A DNA stretch of 64,000 bases from NCBI GenBank assembly GCA_903824045.1, contig CAIJVD010000026.1, positions 1 through 64,000 on the forward strand, given 5' to 3'. Source of the stretch: an uncultured Chlorobiaceae bacterium. GTDB lineage: Bacteria; Bacteroidota; Chlorobiia; Chlorobiales; Chlorobiaceae. The notes beneath the pieces are model-generated. The model searched no databases and was not told the DNA's origin. It saw only the letters and a program-made list of their open reading frames with translations. Position 1 is the stretch's first letter. The number at the start of each line of letters is the position of its first letter. The position numbers and the translations under genes were made by a program. This document shows, in pieces, positions 11,393 to 19,620 of this stretch.

Positions 11393-11800
11393 CTAATGAC
11401 CTTTCTCTGCAAACTCAAGTAATACCCTGTTGGTCTCTTTGGGGTGAAGAAAGACAATCTTCTTGCCGCCAGCCCCCTCTTTAGGTTCTCCAAGAGGCTT
11501 GATGCCTTCGCCAAGAAGGCGAGCGGTCTCCTCTGAGAGCGAGTCGGTCTGCAAGGCAATATGGTGCATTCCCTCTCCGTTTTTGGCAAGGTATTTTGCG
11601 ATGGCACTCTCTGGGCTCATCGGTTCAAGAAGTTCGATCTTCGTCTCGCCCACAGGAATGAATGCAACGCGAACATGTTCCGAGGCAACCTCCTCAACCC
11701 TGATTGAGGCAGGGTCGCACCCGAGAACTTTGCAGAATGTCTCGAGTGCGCCTTCAAGGTTCTGGACAGCGATGGCTATGTGGTCAATCTTGCTGATCAT
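11393..11800 (-). CDS. mce: Methylmalonyl-CoA epimerase
   Basis: A 135-residue vicinal-oxygen-chelate protein of the usual epimerase length, with metal-ligand motifs in order: IDHIAIAVQNL at the N-terminus, IELLEP near residue 60, GEGMHHIAL near 85 and VLLEFAE at the C-terminus. It converts (S)- to (R)-methylmalonyl-CoA and so links a propionyl-CoA carboxylase to the mutase. It starts 8 bases after the acyl-CoA synthetase stop and is followed after 29 bases by the carboxyltransferase gene. Position and sequence agree on the function. Confidence 0.93.
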   Translation of the reverse strand: MISKIDHIAIAVQNLEGALETFCKVLGCDPASIRVEEVASEHVRVAFIPVGETKIELLEPMSPESAIAKYLAKNGEGMHHIALQTDSLSEETARLLGEGIKPLGEPKEGAGGKKIVFLHPKETNRVLLEFAEKGH

Positions 11801-11808
11801 TTTGTTTG

Positions 11809-13713
11809 TTATGGGCGTTTTGAAGCATAGCCGATTGTTTTCAGCGCGACACTGATCTCATCGAGAATCGCCGGATCGTCAATTGTTGCCGGCATGGTGT
11901 ACTCCTCGCTGTTTGCGATTTTGCGCATGGTTCCGCGAAGGATTTTGCCGGAACGGGTCTTCGGCAGGCGATCGACAATGACCGCGCTCTTGAACGAGGC
12001 GACCGGCCCGATGTTCTCCCGGACGTATTCGATGACGTGCTTGATGATCTGGTTGTGGGGTGTGTCGACGTTGTTTTTCAACACCAGGAAGCCGAGCGGC
12101 ACCTGGCCTTTCAGGTCGTCGTGAACGCCGATGACAGCGCTCTCTGCCACGTCGGGATGCTCGCAGAGCGCCCCTTCGATTGCGCCGGTCGAGAGGCGGT
12201 GGCCGGCGACGTTGATGACGTCATCGGTACGTGCCATGATATGGATGTAGCCGTCATCATCGATAAAGCCGGCATCGCTCGTCTGATAGTAGCCGGGGAA
12301 CTGCTTCATATAGTTGTCTACAAAGCGGTTGTCGGCTTTCCAGAGCGTAAGCATGGTGCCTGGAGGAAGCGGCAGCTTGACGACGATGTCGCCCATCTCT
12401 CCGGCCGGAAGCTCCTCCATCTCCTGATTGACCACCTGCACGTTGTATCCGGGAACGGCTCTTGATGCCGATCCGTACTTGATCGGGCCTGGCTCGATGC
12501 CCTGACAGTTTGCGGCAATAGCCCATCCGGTTTCGGTCTGCCACCAGTGGTCGATAACGGGAACCTTGAGCTTCTCCTCGGCCCATCTGACGGTATCAGG
12601 GTCGGCACGCTCTCCGGCAAGGAAGAGTGTGCGGAAATTGGAGAGGTCGTACTGCTTGATATAGTGGCCGTTCGGATCCTCCTTCTTGATCGCCCTGAAA
12701 GCGGTTGGTGCGGTGAAGAGCACCGCGACGTTGTACTCGCTGATGATTCTCCAGAAGGTTCCGGGATCGGGCGTGCCGACAGGCTTGCCTTCAAAGATCA
12801 GTGTGGTGCATCCGTAGAGCAGGGGAGCGTAGACGATATAGGAGTGCCCGACCACCCAGCCGACGTCACTCGCGGCCCAGAATACCTCTCCCGGCTCGAC
12901 GTTGTAGACGTTCTTCATGCTCCATTGCAGGGCAACCATGTGGCCGCCGTGGTCGCGCACGATACCCTTCGGCTGACCGGTCGTGCCCGAGGTGTAGAGA
13001 ATATAGAGGGGGTCGGATGATTCGACCTGCACACACTGAGCCGGTTCGGCTCCGAGGAGTGACTGGTTCCAGGTCAGGTCGCGCTCTTCGTTGAGTTCGG
13101 CCTTCAGCTGGTCGCGCTGCTTGATGATGCAGATTTCCGGCTTGAAGTGGGCAAGTTCGATGGCGAAGTCAAGCAGGCGCTTGTAGTCGATAATCTTGCT
13201 GTGCTCGATGCCGCATGATGCGGAGATGATCACTTTTGGCTTGCAGTCGTCAATTCTGATGGCAAGCTCGTGGGAGGCGAACCCTCCGAACACGACAGAG
13301 TGGATGGCGCCAATTCTTGCGCAGGCAAGCATGGCCACAACCGCTTCCGGAATCATCGGCATGTAGATGATGACACGGTCTCCCTTGCGAACCCCTCTCG
13401 ACTGAAGCGCTCCGGCAAAAAGAGCGACGATATCGCGGAACTCACGGTAGGTATAGCGGAGCTTGGTGCCGGTTACCGGGCTGTCAAAGATCACAGCTGT
13501 TTCGTTCCCTCGTCCTTCATCCACATGGCGGTCGAGCGCATTGTAGCAGGTATTGGTCATTCCCCCGGAAAACCAGCGGTGAAAGGGCGGGTTGCTGCTA
13601 TCAAGCACCTTGTTCCATTTCTTGAACCAGTGGAGCTTCTCTGCGGCTTCGCCCCAGAACGATTCCGGGTTTTCGATGGAGTGTTTATAGACGGTATTGA
13701 AGGACTGCGACAT
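11809..13713 (-). CDS. prpE: Propionyl-CoA synthetase-like AMP-forming acyl-CoA synthetase (PrpE/ACSS3 type)
   Basis: An ANL-superfamily ligase of about 634 residues. It carries the AMP-binding motif YTSGTTGQPKGIVRDHGG, the DHWWQTETGW motif that shapes the acyl pocket, and the C-terminal RTDDVINVAGHRLSTG hinge plus the acetylation-type lysine motif PKTRSGKILR. The block VDEGRGNETAVIFDSPVTGT and the RDHGGH segment resemble PrpE/ACSS3 more than standard Acs. The frame is open to an ATG at 13815, but the ATG at 13713 (MSQSFNTVYK) is preferred because family similarity begins there and GGGGG precedes it; the upstream 34 residues look non-homologous. It is the first gene of the propionate operon, giving propionyl-CoA from propionate. 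Activity on acetate cannot be excluded. Confidence 0.88.
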   Translation of the reverse strand: MSQSFNTVYKHSIENPESFWGEAAEKLHWFKKWNKVLDSSNPPFHRWFSGGMTNTCYNALDRHVDEGRGNETAVIFDSPVTGTKLRYTYREFRDIVALFAGALQSRGVRKGDRVIIYMPMIPEAVVAMLACARIGAIHSVVFGGFASHELAIRIDDCKPKVIISASCGIEHSKIIDYKRLLDFAIELAHFKPEICIIKQRDQLKAELNEERDLTWNQSLLGAEPAQCVQVESSDPLYILYTSGTTGQPKGIVRDHGGHMVALQWSMKNVYNVEPGEVFWAASDVGWVVGHSYIVYAPLLYGCTTLIFEGKPVGTPDPGTFWRIISEYNVAVLFTAPTAFRAIKKEDPNGHYIKQYDLSNFRTLFLAGERADPDTVRWAEEKLKVPVIDHWWQTETGWAIAANCQGIEPGPIKYGSASRAVPGYNVQVVNQEMEELPAGEMGDIVVKLPLPPGTMLTLWKADNRFVDNYMKQFPGYYQTSDAGFIDDDGYIHIMARTDDVINVAGHRLSTGAIEGALCEHPDVAESAVIGVHDDLKGQVPLGFLVLKNNVDTPHNQIIKHVIEYVRENIGPVASFKSAVIVDRLPKTRSGKILRGTMRKIANSEEYTMPATIDDPAILDEISVALKTIGYASKRP

Positions 13714-13891
13714 GGATGTGACCCCCAGAAAAATAAGTTGATGAAATACGGGAGGAAAAGCCAGCTGTAAAAATGGGAAAGTCGTTTGTGGGGTTGATGG
13801 TAGCTCTATCGACACAATGAGTTAATGTTAACAAAAAATACCCGTCAGCGCAACGAACAATTGTTTCTTCACCCTTGAGTTTTGAGTTCGT

Positions 13892-14680
13892 TCACAGATT
13901 AAGGGGCCTGAGCTGGCTGAAGAGCAGGAAAAACTCCTCTATCGTGAGCGCTTCGGCGCGAAGTTTCAAGGTGTCACTCGCGACGCCTTCAAGGTTCCAC
14001 CCCTCCTTGAGGTTATTGAGCAGCGTCTTGCGCCTCTGGTGAAATGCGGTGCGCACAAAGCGGCTGAACTCTTTCGTATTGGCAATCGGGTCACTCTTTT
14101 TGGGTGTCATGCAAATGACTGCGCTGTCGACTCCCGGCTGAGGGCGGAAAACCTTCCGTCCAACCTTGAAGAGATAGTCAACCTCGCAGAGCGCCTGCAT
14201 CTGTACGGCAAGGATTCCGTACTCCTTTGTGGAGGGTTTTGCGACAATTCTCATGGCGACCTCATGCTGCATCATCAGGGTTGCCGAGGTTATGATGCGG
14301 CGGTTTTCGAGGAGCTTGAAGAGGATTGGTGTGGTGATGGAGTAGGGGATGTTGCCGAGTACCCGGAGCATCTGCGTTCCGGCAATGCCATCAAGAGGTG
14401 TCTCGAGGAAGTCGGCTTCGATAACCTTGAGCTGCGGGTACTCCTCCCGGATGAAGGCCGCGAGTCGGGCATCTTTTTCAATGACGGTGAAAACCGGGCA
14501 TACCTCAACGATCTCTTTTGTCAGGGCACCGAAGCCCGGGCCGATTTCAACAAGGTTATCATCGGCTCCTGCTCCCGACAAAGCCACTATCTTTCTGGTG
14601 ATATTGCGGTCACAGAGAAAGTTTTGGCCTAATTTTTTTTTCACCGCGATTTCAGTATGCTTATATTCGACCTTTGTCAT
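13892..14680 (-). CDS. rsmA: 16S rRNA (A1518/A1519-N6)-dimethyltransferase
   Basis: A 262-residue protein (KsgA/RsmA, normal length ~270) with the diagnostic N-terminus [10 protein letters not shown], the SAM-binding motif [15 protein letters not shown] for the acidic loop and the catalytic NIPYSIT motif (NxPY type). It dimethylates two adjacent adenines in helix 45 during 30S maturation. It is divergent from the transketolase C-half gene, with 70 bases between the start codons holding both promoters. Confidence 0.95.
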   Translation of the reverse strand: MTKVEYKHTEIAVKKKLGQNFLCDRNITRKIVALSGAGADDNLVEIGPGFGALTKEIVEVCPVFTVIEKDARLAAFIREEYPQLKVIEADFLETPLDGIAGTQMLRVLGNIPYSITTPILFKLLENRRIITSATLMMQHEVAMRIVAKPSTKEYGILAVQMQALCEVDYLFKVGRKVFRPQPGVDSAVICMTPKKSDPIANTKEFSRFVRTAFHQRRKTLLNNLKEGWNLEGVASDTLKLRAEALTIEEFFLLFSQLRPLNL

Positions 14681-14750
14681 GGGATCCGTCAGGGTTTGGC
14701 GTCGGGGAAGTCCGGAGGCGGTTTTTCTAATTTAAGTTATTCTGGAAGTA

Positions 14751-15734
14751 ATGGAAGAAAATATCATCGGGGCTGCGGAAGCGCGCTATGTTTCAAGGGG
14801 AAACAAGGCCACCCGCACCGGGTTCGGAGAGGCTCTTTTGCAGGCAGGCCGAGAGGATAGTTCTGTCGTTGCGCTCTGCGCCGACCTTACCGGTTCTCTC
14901 AACATGAATCTTTTCCGGGACGCATTTCCAGACCGCTTCATCCAGACCGGCATTGCCGAGGCAAACATGGTCTCCATGGCCGCCGGCCTTGCTACCACCG
15001 GCAAGATCCCTGTTGCTGCAAGTTTTGCGGTTTTTGCGACCGGAAGGGTCTACGACCAGATCCGCCAGTCGCTCTGCTATTCGAATCTTAATGTAAAGAT
15101 CTGCGCATCGCATGCTGGTCTCACGCTTGGCGAGGACGGGGCAACACACCAGATTCTTGAGGATATCGGCCTGATGCGAGGTCTGCCGAGAATGACGGTC
15201 GTTGTACCCTCCGACTACAGCGAAACCATCCGTGCCACTCGCGCCATCATCAAGCACCAGGGGCCGGTCTACCTTCGCTTCGGACGGCCGAACATTCCCG
15301 ACTTCAGCCGTGATGATGACGGCTTCGAGATCGGCAAGTCCATTGAGCTGCATCCCGGAAAGGATGTTACTGTTATCGCCTGCGGCCTCATGGTATGGAA
15401 GGCGCTTGAGGCTGCCCGTATCCTTGAAAAGGATGGTGTGGGTGTTCGCGTCATCAACATGCACACCATCAAGCCGATCGACACGCTCGCCATTGTTCGG
15501 GCGGCCAACGATACCGGAGCAATTGTGACAGCTGAAGAGCATCAGATCTATAACGGACTCGGCGACGCGGTTGCCAATGTCTGTGCACGAAACATTCCTG
15601 TACCCATCGAGATGGTTGCCGTAGAGGACCAGTTCGGAGAGTCGGGAAAGCCCGACGAGCTGCTTCAGAAGTACAAATTGACAACCGAAGATATTCTTGA
15701 AAAGATCTACCTGGCATTGCGCAGAAAGAGTTGA
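14751..15734 (+). CDS. Transketolase, C-terminal subunit (pyrimidine-binding and TK-C domains)
   Basis: A 327-residue protein matching the C-terminal half of transketolase as found in split enzymes of archaea and many bacteria. It has the pyrimidine-domain motif [15 protein letters not shown] (containing the Glu that activates TPP), the [16 protein letters not shown] segment, the conserved [14 protein letters not shown] and the C-terminal transketolase-C domain ([11 protein letters not shown]). It must pair with the N-terminal half at 27342-28253, 11.6 kb downstream on the same strand, to form the active alpha2beta2-type enzyme of the pentose phosphate pathway. It is the first gene in a plus-strand run with ybaB, recR and the desaturase. 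Confidence 0.92.
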   Translation: MEENIIGAAEARYVSRGNKATRTGFGEALLQAGREDSSVVALCADLTGSLNMNLFRDAFPDRFIQTGIAEANMVSMAAGLATTGKIPVAASFAVFATGRVYDQIRQSLCYSNLNVKICASHAGLTLGEDGATHQILEDIGLMRGLPRMTVVVPSDYSETIRATRAIIKHQGPVYLRFGRPNIPDFSRDDDGFEIGKSIELHPGKDVTVIACGLMVWKALEAARILEKDGVGVRVINMHTIKPIDTLAIVRAANDTGAIVTAEEHQIYNGLGDAVANVCARNIPVPIEMVAVEDQFGESGKPDELLQKYKLTTEDILEKIYLALRRKS

Positions 15735-15777
15735 CGGGAGAGGGGTCTAACATTTTAATTTGAAGGAGTGCGAAGCG

Positions 15778-16113
15778 ATGGCAATGCCCAATTTTGGCGA
15801 TATGATGAAGCAGATCCAGCAGGCTGGCGAGAAGATGCAGGATGTGCAGAAGCAGCTTGAAAAGCTCGTTGCGCACGGAGAGGCTGGCGGGGGAATGGTG
15901 AAGGCCTCGGTCAGCGGCAAGCAGAAGCTGCTCACCCTCTCGATCGATCCCGAGATCCTTGACGATGTTGAGATGGTACAGGACCTTGTGCTGGCGGCAG
16001 TCAACAACGCACTCGAGGAGTCCGGAAAGCTTGCACAGGAGGAGATTTCCAAAGCAGCAGGGGGCATGATGAACCCTGCAGATCTTCTCAAGAACCTCAA
16101 TCTCGGTAAATAG
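15778..16113 (+). CDS. YbaB/EbfC nucleoid-associated protein
   Basis: A 111-residue DNA-binding protein of the YbaB/EbfC family: an N-terminal helix ([20 protein letters not shown]), a three-stranded tweezer core ([20 protein letters not shown]) and a C-terminal helical stretch. The ATG at 15778 is chosen because GAAGGAG lies 9-15 bases upstream; the longer TTG start at 15760 would overlap that ribosome binding site. The gene lies directly before recR, a widely conserved pairing. Confidence 0.92.
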   Translation: MAMPNFGDMMKQIQQAGEKMQDVQKQLEKLVAHGEAGGGMVKASVSGKQKLLTLSIDPEILDDVEMVQDLVLAAVNNALEESGKLAQEEISKAAGGMMNPADLLKNLNLGK

Positions 16114-16120
16114 CCCGCAG

Positions 16121-16735
16121 ATGCGATATACGTCGGCAGCCATTGAGGCTCTGATTGAAGCGTTTGCCAAGCTGCCGGGTGTTGGACGAAAAACCGCCCA
16201 GCGCCTTGCCATGCATGTTCTCCAGGAGCCCCGCCATGAGGTGGAGAAGCTCTCGGAGGCCCTTTTGGATGTCAAGGACAAGGTCATTCGCTGTTCGGTA
16301 TGTCAGAATGTTACCGACGTGGAGAGAGATCCCTGTTCGATATGTGCAAGCACGGCTCGTGACCGATCGCTGATTTGCGTGGTTGAATCTCCGGTCGACA
16401 TGCTGGCCTTCGAGAAAACCGGCTACTTCAAGGGACTCTACCATGTTCTGCACGGAGTTATCTCCCCGCTTGACGGCATAGGTCCTGACGATATCAAGGT
16501 GAGGGAGCTTATCCTGAGGCTCTCGCGTGATGATGGCCCGGTGGTCAGAGAGGTCGTGCTTGCCCTCAATCCGACCGTCGAGGGCGAGACCACATCGCTC
16601 TACCTCAGCAAGCTTCTCAAGCCGCTTGGTATCGACGTCACCAGGCTTGCAAGGGGCATACCGGTTGGCGCGGAGCTGGAGTTTATCGATGATGCGACCC
16701 TTTCCAGGGCGATGGAAGGCCGGTCGGCCATGTGA
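16121..16735 (+). CDS. recR: Recombination mediator protein RecR
   Basis: A 204-residue protein with every RecR landmark: helix-hairpin-helix ([17 protein letters not shown]), a C4 zinc finger ([18 protein letters not shown]), the Toprim start [14 protein letters not shown] and [18 protein letters not shown]. It acts with RecF/RecO in loading RecA at gapped DNA. It begins 7 bases after ybaB and is probably co-transcribed with it. Confidence 0.97.
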   Translation: MRYTSAAIEALIEAFAKLPGVGRKTAQRLAMHVLQEPRHEVEKLSEALLDVKDKVIRCSVCQNVTDVERDPCSICASTARDRSLICVVESPVDMLAFEKTGYFKGLYHVLHGVISPLDGIGPDDIKVRELILRLSRDDGPVVREVVLALNPTVEGETTSLYLSKLLKPLGIDVTRLARGIPVGAELEFIDDATLSRAMEGRSAM

Positions 16736-16788
16736 GTTCGCATCGGTTGTGCGCATTCATGGAATAATCTTTAGAGTACTCTGAGCAG

Positions 16789-18177
16789 ATGAACGAAGCA
16801 AAAAAAACGGTACTGATTCTTGGCGGAGGCCTTGCCGGTCTCTGTGCAGCCAAACGCCTCACCGAGCGGGGGCTGCAGGTTCGGCTGATCGAAAAACGGG
16901 ATATCTATGGCGGCAAGGTCTCCTCATGGAAGGATGAAGAGGGGGACTGGGTAGAGTCGGGTACCCACTGTTTTTTTGGTGCCTACCAAGTGCTTTACGA
17001 CCTCATGAAGGAGATCGGCACCTATCATGCCGTTGACTGGAAAGAGCATCAGCTGACCTATACCCTTTCGGGTGGCGGGAGCTTCACCTTCGATACCTGG
17101 GATCTGCCAAGTCCGCTGCATCTTATGCCTGCCATAGTCCGTAACGGTTATTTTACTCCTGTCGAAATGGCCGCCTTTGCCCGCTCGCTTCTTCCTCTCG
17201 CCCTCGAGAAGGAGGCCTATGCGCCAAAGCAGGATCATCTTACTTTTGCCCAGTGGGCGACCGAAAAGAGGTTCGGCAAGCGGCTCATGGAGACAATGTT
17301 CCGCCCCATGGCGCTCGCACTGAAGTTCATTCCGCCGGAAGAGATATCGGCCAGAATCATTCTTGACGTTATCGAGACCTTCTATCGCCTGCCTCAATCA
17401 TCCTGCATGGGGTTCCTCAAAGGGGCACCCCAGGAGTATCTGCATCAGCCGCTCATCAACTGGTCCGCTTCGCGGGGTGCGGTTTTCAATAGCAATACCG
17501 CCGTCGATGAGCTGCTCTTCGATGGTCGGGAGATAAAGGGCGTGCAGCTTCGCAATGGCGAGATTCTGACGGCCGACTACTATCTGAGTGCTCTGCCGAT
17601 CCATAATCTCAACAAGGTGCTCGGCGACTCACTGAAAAAGCATGACGGCTTTTTCGGTTCACTCTCAAATCTTGAGGCCGTTCCCGTTATCTCGGTCCAG
17701 ATCTGGTACGACAAGGAGATTACGCCAATAGATAACGTTCTCTTCTCGCCGGACGGCGTTATTCCTGTCTATGCAAATCTCGCTCGCACAACCACTGACT
17801 ACCGCACACTCCGCGGCGAGCCGTTCACCGGCGGAACCCGCTTCGAATTCTGTGTCGCTCCGGCTGCACCCCTTATGGGACGCACCCGCGAGGAGATTAT
17901 CCGCATGGTCGATCTTGATGTGAGAAACTGCTACCCCGAGAGCTCCCGCGGGGCGAAGATTCTGAAGTCAACGCTGGTGAAGATTCCTCACTCGGTCTAT
18001 GCGCCCCTGCCGCATATGGAGCAGCATCGGCCGACACAGAGTACCCCCGTGGCGAACCTCTTTCTTGCCGGCGGGTTCTCCCGCCAGCTCTACTATGATT
18101 CGATGGGCGGGGCCGTGATGAGCGCCAACCTTGCCGCAGAGGGGATTGCCCGTGCGGCCGGCTTGATGGAGCTTTGA
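16789..18177 (+). CDS. crtP: Plant/cyanobacterial-type carotene desaturase (CrtP-like)
   Basis: A 462-residue FAD amine-oxidase-type desaturase with the dinucleotide-binding motif [18 protein letters not shown], followed by [16 protein letters not shown] and [12 protein letters not shown], and a C-terminal FAD/substrate motif [20 protein letters not shown]. The WKDEDGDW and W-K-E-H segments and [11 protein letters not shown] resemble cyanobacterial phytoene desaturase CrtP more than zeta-carotene desaturase CrtQ, but the two are close paralogues. Green sulfur bacteria use CrtP and CrtQ with CrtH rather than CrtI to make lycopene, which fits. It follows recR by 53 bases. Phytoene versus zeta-carotene as substrate is not decided by sequence alone. 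Confidence 0.75.
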   Translation: MNEAKKTVLILGGGLAGLCAAKRLTERGLQVRLIEKRDIYGGKVSSWKDEEGDWVESGTHCFFGAYQVLYDLMKEIGTYHAVDWKEHQLTYTLSGGGSFTFDTWDLPSPLHLMPAIVRNGYFTPVEMAAFARSLLPLALEKEAYAPKQDHLTFAQWATEKRFGKRLMETMFRPMALALKFIPPEEISARIILDVIETFYRLPQSSCMGFLKGAPQEYLHQPLINWSASRGAVFNSNTAVDELLFDGREIKGVQLRNGEILTADYYLSALPIHNLNKVLGDSLKKHDGFFGSLSNLEAVPVISVQIWYDKEITPIDNVLFSPDGVIPVYANLARTTTDYRTLRGEPFTGGTRFEFCVAPAAPLMGRTREEIIRMVDLDVRNCYPESSRGAKILKSTLVKIPHSVYAPLPHMEQHRPTQSTPVANLFLAGGFSRQLYYDSMGGAVMSANLAAEGIARAAGLMEL

Positions 18178-18303
18178 TCCTGATTTCTGTCCGACACTTT
18201 TGGGTGGCTTCAAAAAATCGTCGGAAAATTGGAAAATCATTCTGTAAAGATTCGGAAAATAGTATCTTCACATTCCTGAACCGATTGGGGAATTCGATTG
18301 CAT

Positions 18304-18376
18304 GCCCTTGTAGCTCAGTGGATAGAGCAGTAGTTTCCGAAACTAAAGGTCGGCAGTTCGAGTCTGCCCAAGGGCA
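18304..18376 (+). tRNA. tRNA-Arg (anticodon CCG)
   Basis: A 73-base cloverleaf: acceptor GCCCTTG/CAAGGGC, D arm GCTC/GAGC, anticodon loop TTCCGAA with anticodon CCG (reads CGG), T arm GGCAG-TTCGAGT-CTGCC, discriminator A. The 27-43 pair of the anticodon stem is a G-A mismatch. CCA is not encoded. Confidence 0.92.
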
Positions 18377-18390
18377 CAGGAAAATTGTAT

Positions 18391-18463
18391 CGGGGTGTGG
18401 CTCAGTTGGTAGAGTGCTGCGTTCGGGACGCAGAGGCCGTGGGTTCGAGTCCCGCCACCCCGA
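18391..18463 (+). tRNA. tRNA-Pro (anticodon CGG)
   Basis: A 73-base cloverleaf: acceptor CGGGGTG/CACCCCG, D arm GCTC/GAGT, anticodon stem CTGCG/CGCAG with loop TTCGGGA and anticodon CGG (reads CCG), T arm GTGGG-TTCGAGT-CCCGC, discriminator A. CCA is not encoded. It lies 14 bases after tRNA-Arg and is probably on the same transcript. Confidence 0.95.
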
Positions 18464-18468
18464 CTCCA

Positions 18469-18509
18469 AAGGCGATTACGGCAAGCTCCGTGGTCGCCTT
18501 GTTCTTTTT
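18469..18509 (+). terminator. Rho-independent terminator after the tRNA pair
   Basis: A 13-bp stem (AAGGCGATTACGG with CCGTGGTCGCCTT, including two G-U pairs) closes a CAAGCT loop, then a T-rich tail GTTCTTTTTG. Confidence 0.85.
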
Positions 18510-18757
18510 GCCACATTTTCTTTGCTTCCCGCCAATCATCCTCCATAGAGCCCAGGCAACCCATTTTCGCTGTATTATTCCGTCAGTGTATTTTTTGCGG
18601 AGATAGCGGCGACTTTGATTGTTATGTTTATATTACTGTGAGAGTTGAGAATTTTCTGACCGTTCGGTGCACCAATGCTGTTTTGTGCGCAGTGTCCCCG
18701 CAAGAAGGCATTCGGAAATAGTTGACGTAACTGACCTTATAATACAACCCCAAGACA

Positions 18758-19486
18758 ATGGAAAATCAGAATCTGCCCCTCTTTTACCGCAATCCGGTAC
18801 CCCTCAACAGTGAGGCACATGCAGCGTTGACCATCAGCCCGAATCCGAATGGTTACCGATTCGCTTCCTCTGCCCGTACAATTCTGCTCTCGGTTTCCGA
18901 GTTTTATGATGCCGTCAGGCAGTTTCCGGTCATCTTTATCGGGTCACCCGATAATCGCATCTTTCCTGTGGCACTCATGGGCTTCGAAGAGAAGGAGAAC
19001 CTGTTTGTTGATGAAAACGGCAACTGGCTTGGCCAGTACATTCCTGCCTACATAAGACGATATCCGTTCATTACTACCGACGGCAGTGACGGTCAGCTGA
19101 CGGTCTGCATCGACGAAGAGTTCGAGGGATTCAATCTTGAGGGTGGAGTTCCGCTCTTCGAGGGTGGTGAGCCAACAGAGAAAACCAAGGAGATCCAGTC
19201 GTTTTTGCAGGATTACATGACCAGGATGGAGCAGACCAACCAGTTCTGTGCCATGCTCCAGGAGAAGGGACTGCTCCGCCAGACCGATGCCCAGGCCAAA
19301 CTGACCGATGGCCGGGTTTTTGCGCTCAACGGCCTTCTGGTTGTTGATGAGCAGAAACTTACAGAGCTTTCCGACAGCGATATTCTGACGCTTTTCAGAA
19401 ATGGCGGACTTGCGCTGATTCACGCCCATTTGCTTTCGCTGCGCAATCTCGATATTCTTATTGATCGCAAGATTAAACTGGCATAA
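18758..19486 (+). CDS. SapC-like family protein
   Basis: A 242-residue protein matching the SapC family: an N-terminal segment LPLFYRNPVPLNSEAH, FPVIFIG, PVALMGFEEKENLFVD, and the family hallmark YIPAYIRRYPF, followed by a helical second half. SapC is named from a Campylobacter S-layer locus, but its biochemical role is not established and most members are annotated by similarity only. There is no signal peptide or membrane segment. The gene stands alone, with a ~250-base upstream non-coding region and its own terminator at 19519. Confidence 0.8.
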   Translation: MENQNLPLFYRNPVPLNSEAHAALTISPNPNGYRFASSARTILLSVSEFYDAVRQFPVIFIGSPDNRIFPVALMGFEEKENLFVDENGNWLGQYIPAYIRRYPFITTDGSDGQLTVCIDEEFEGFNLEGGVPLFEGGEPTEKTKEIQSFLQDYMTRMEQTNQFCAMLQEKGLLRQTDAQAKLTDGRVFALNGLLVVDEQKLTELSDSDILTLFRNGGLALIHAHLLSLRNLDILIDRKIKLA

Positions 19487-19518
19487 CAATCCAACGCTCT
19501 TTTTGCATCCGGTTTACT

Positions 19519-19552
19519 GCAAAAGCCCCCATTACCCTGATGGAGGGCTTTT
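19519..19552 (+). terminator. Rho-independent terminator after SapC-like gene
   Basis: Inverted repeat AAAAGCCC ... GGGCTTTT around CCATTACCCTGATGGA, ending in a short T run, 33 bases after the stop. Confidence 0.7.
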
Positions 19553-19620
19553 GTGCATTACAGCAGGAAATATCTGATCTCCCGAGTATCTTTAGAGTGT
19601 ATTCTGTATAACTCAAGGCA

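Noticed and set aside
18722-18743. TTGACG and TATAAT before the SapC-like gene
   Set aside because: The spacing is only 10 bases, too short for a sigma-70 promoter, and the TATAAT is 14 bases before the ATG.
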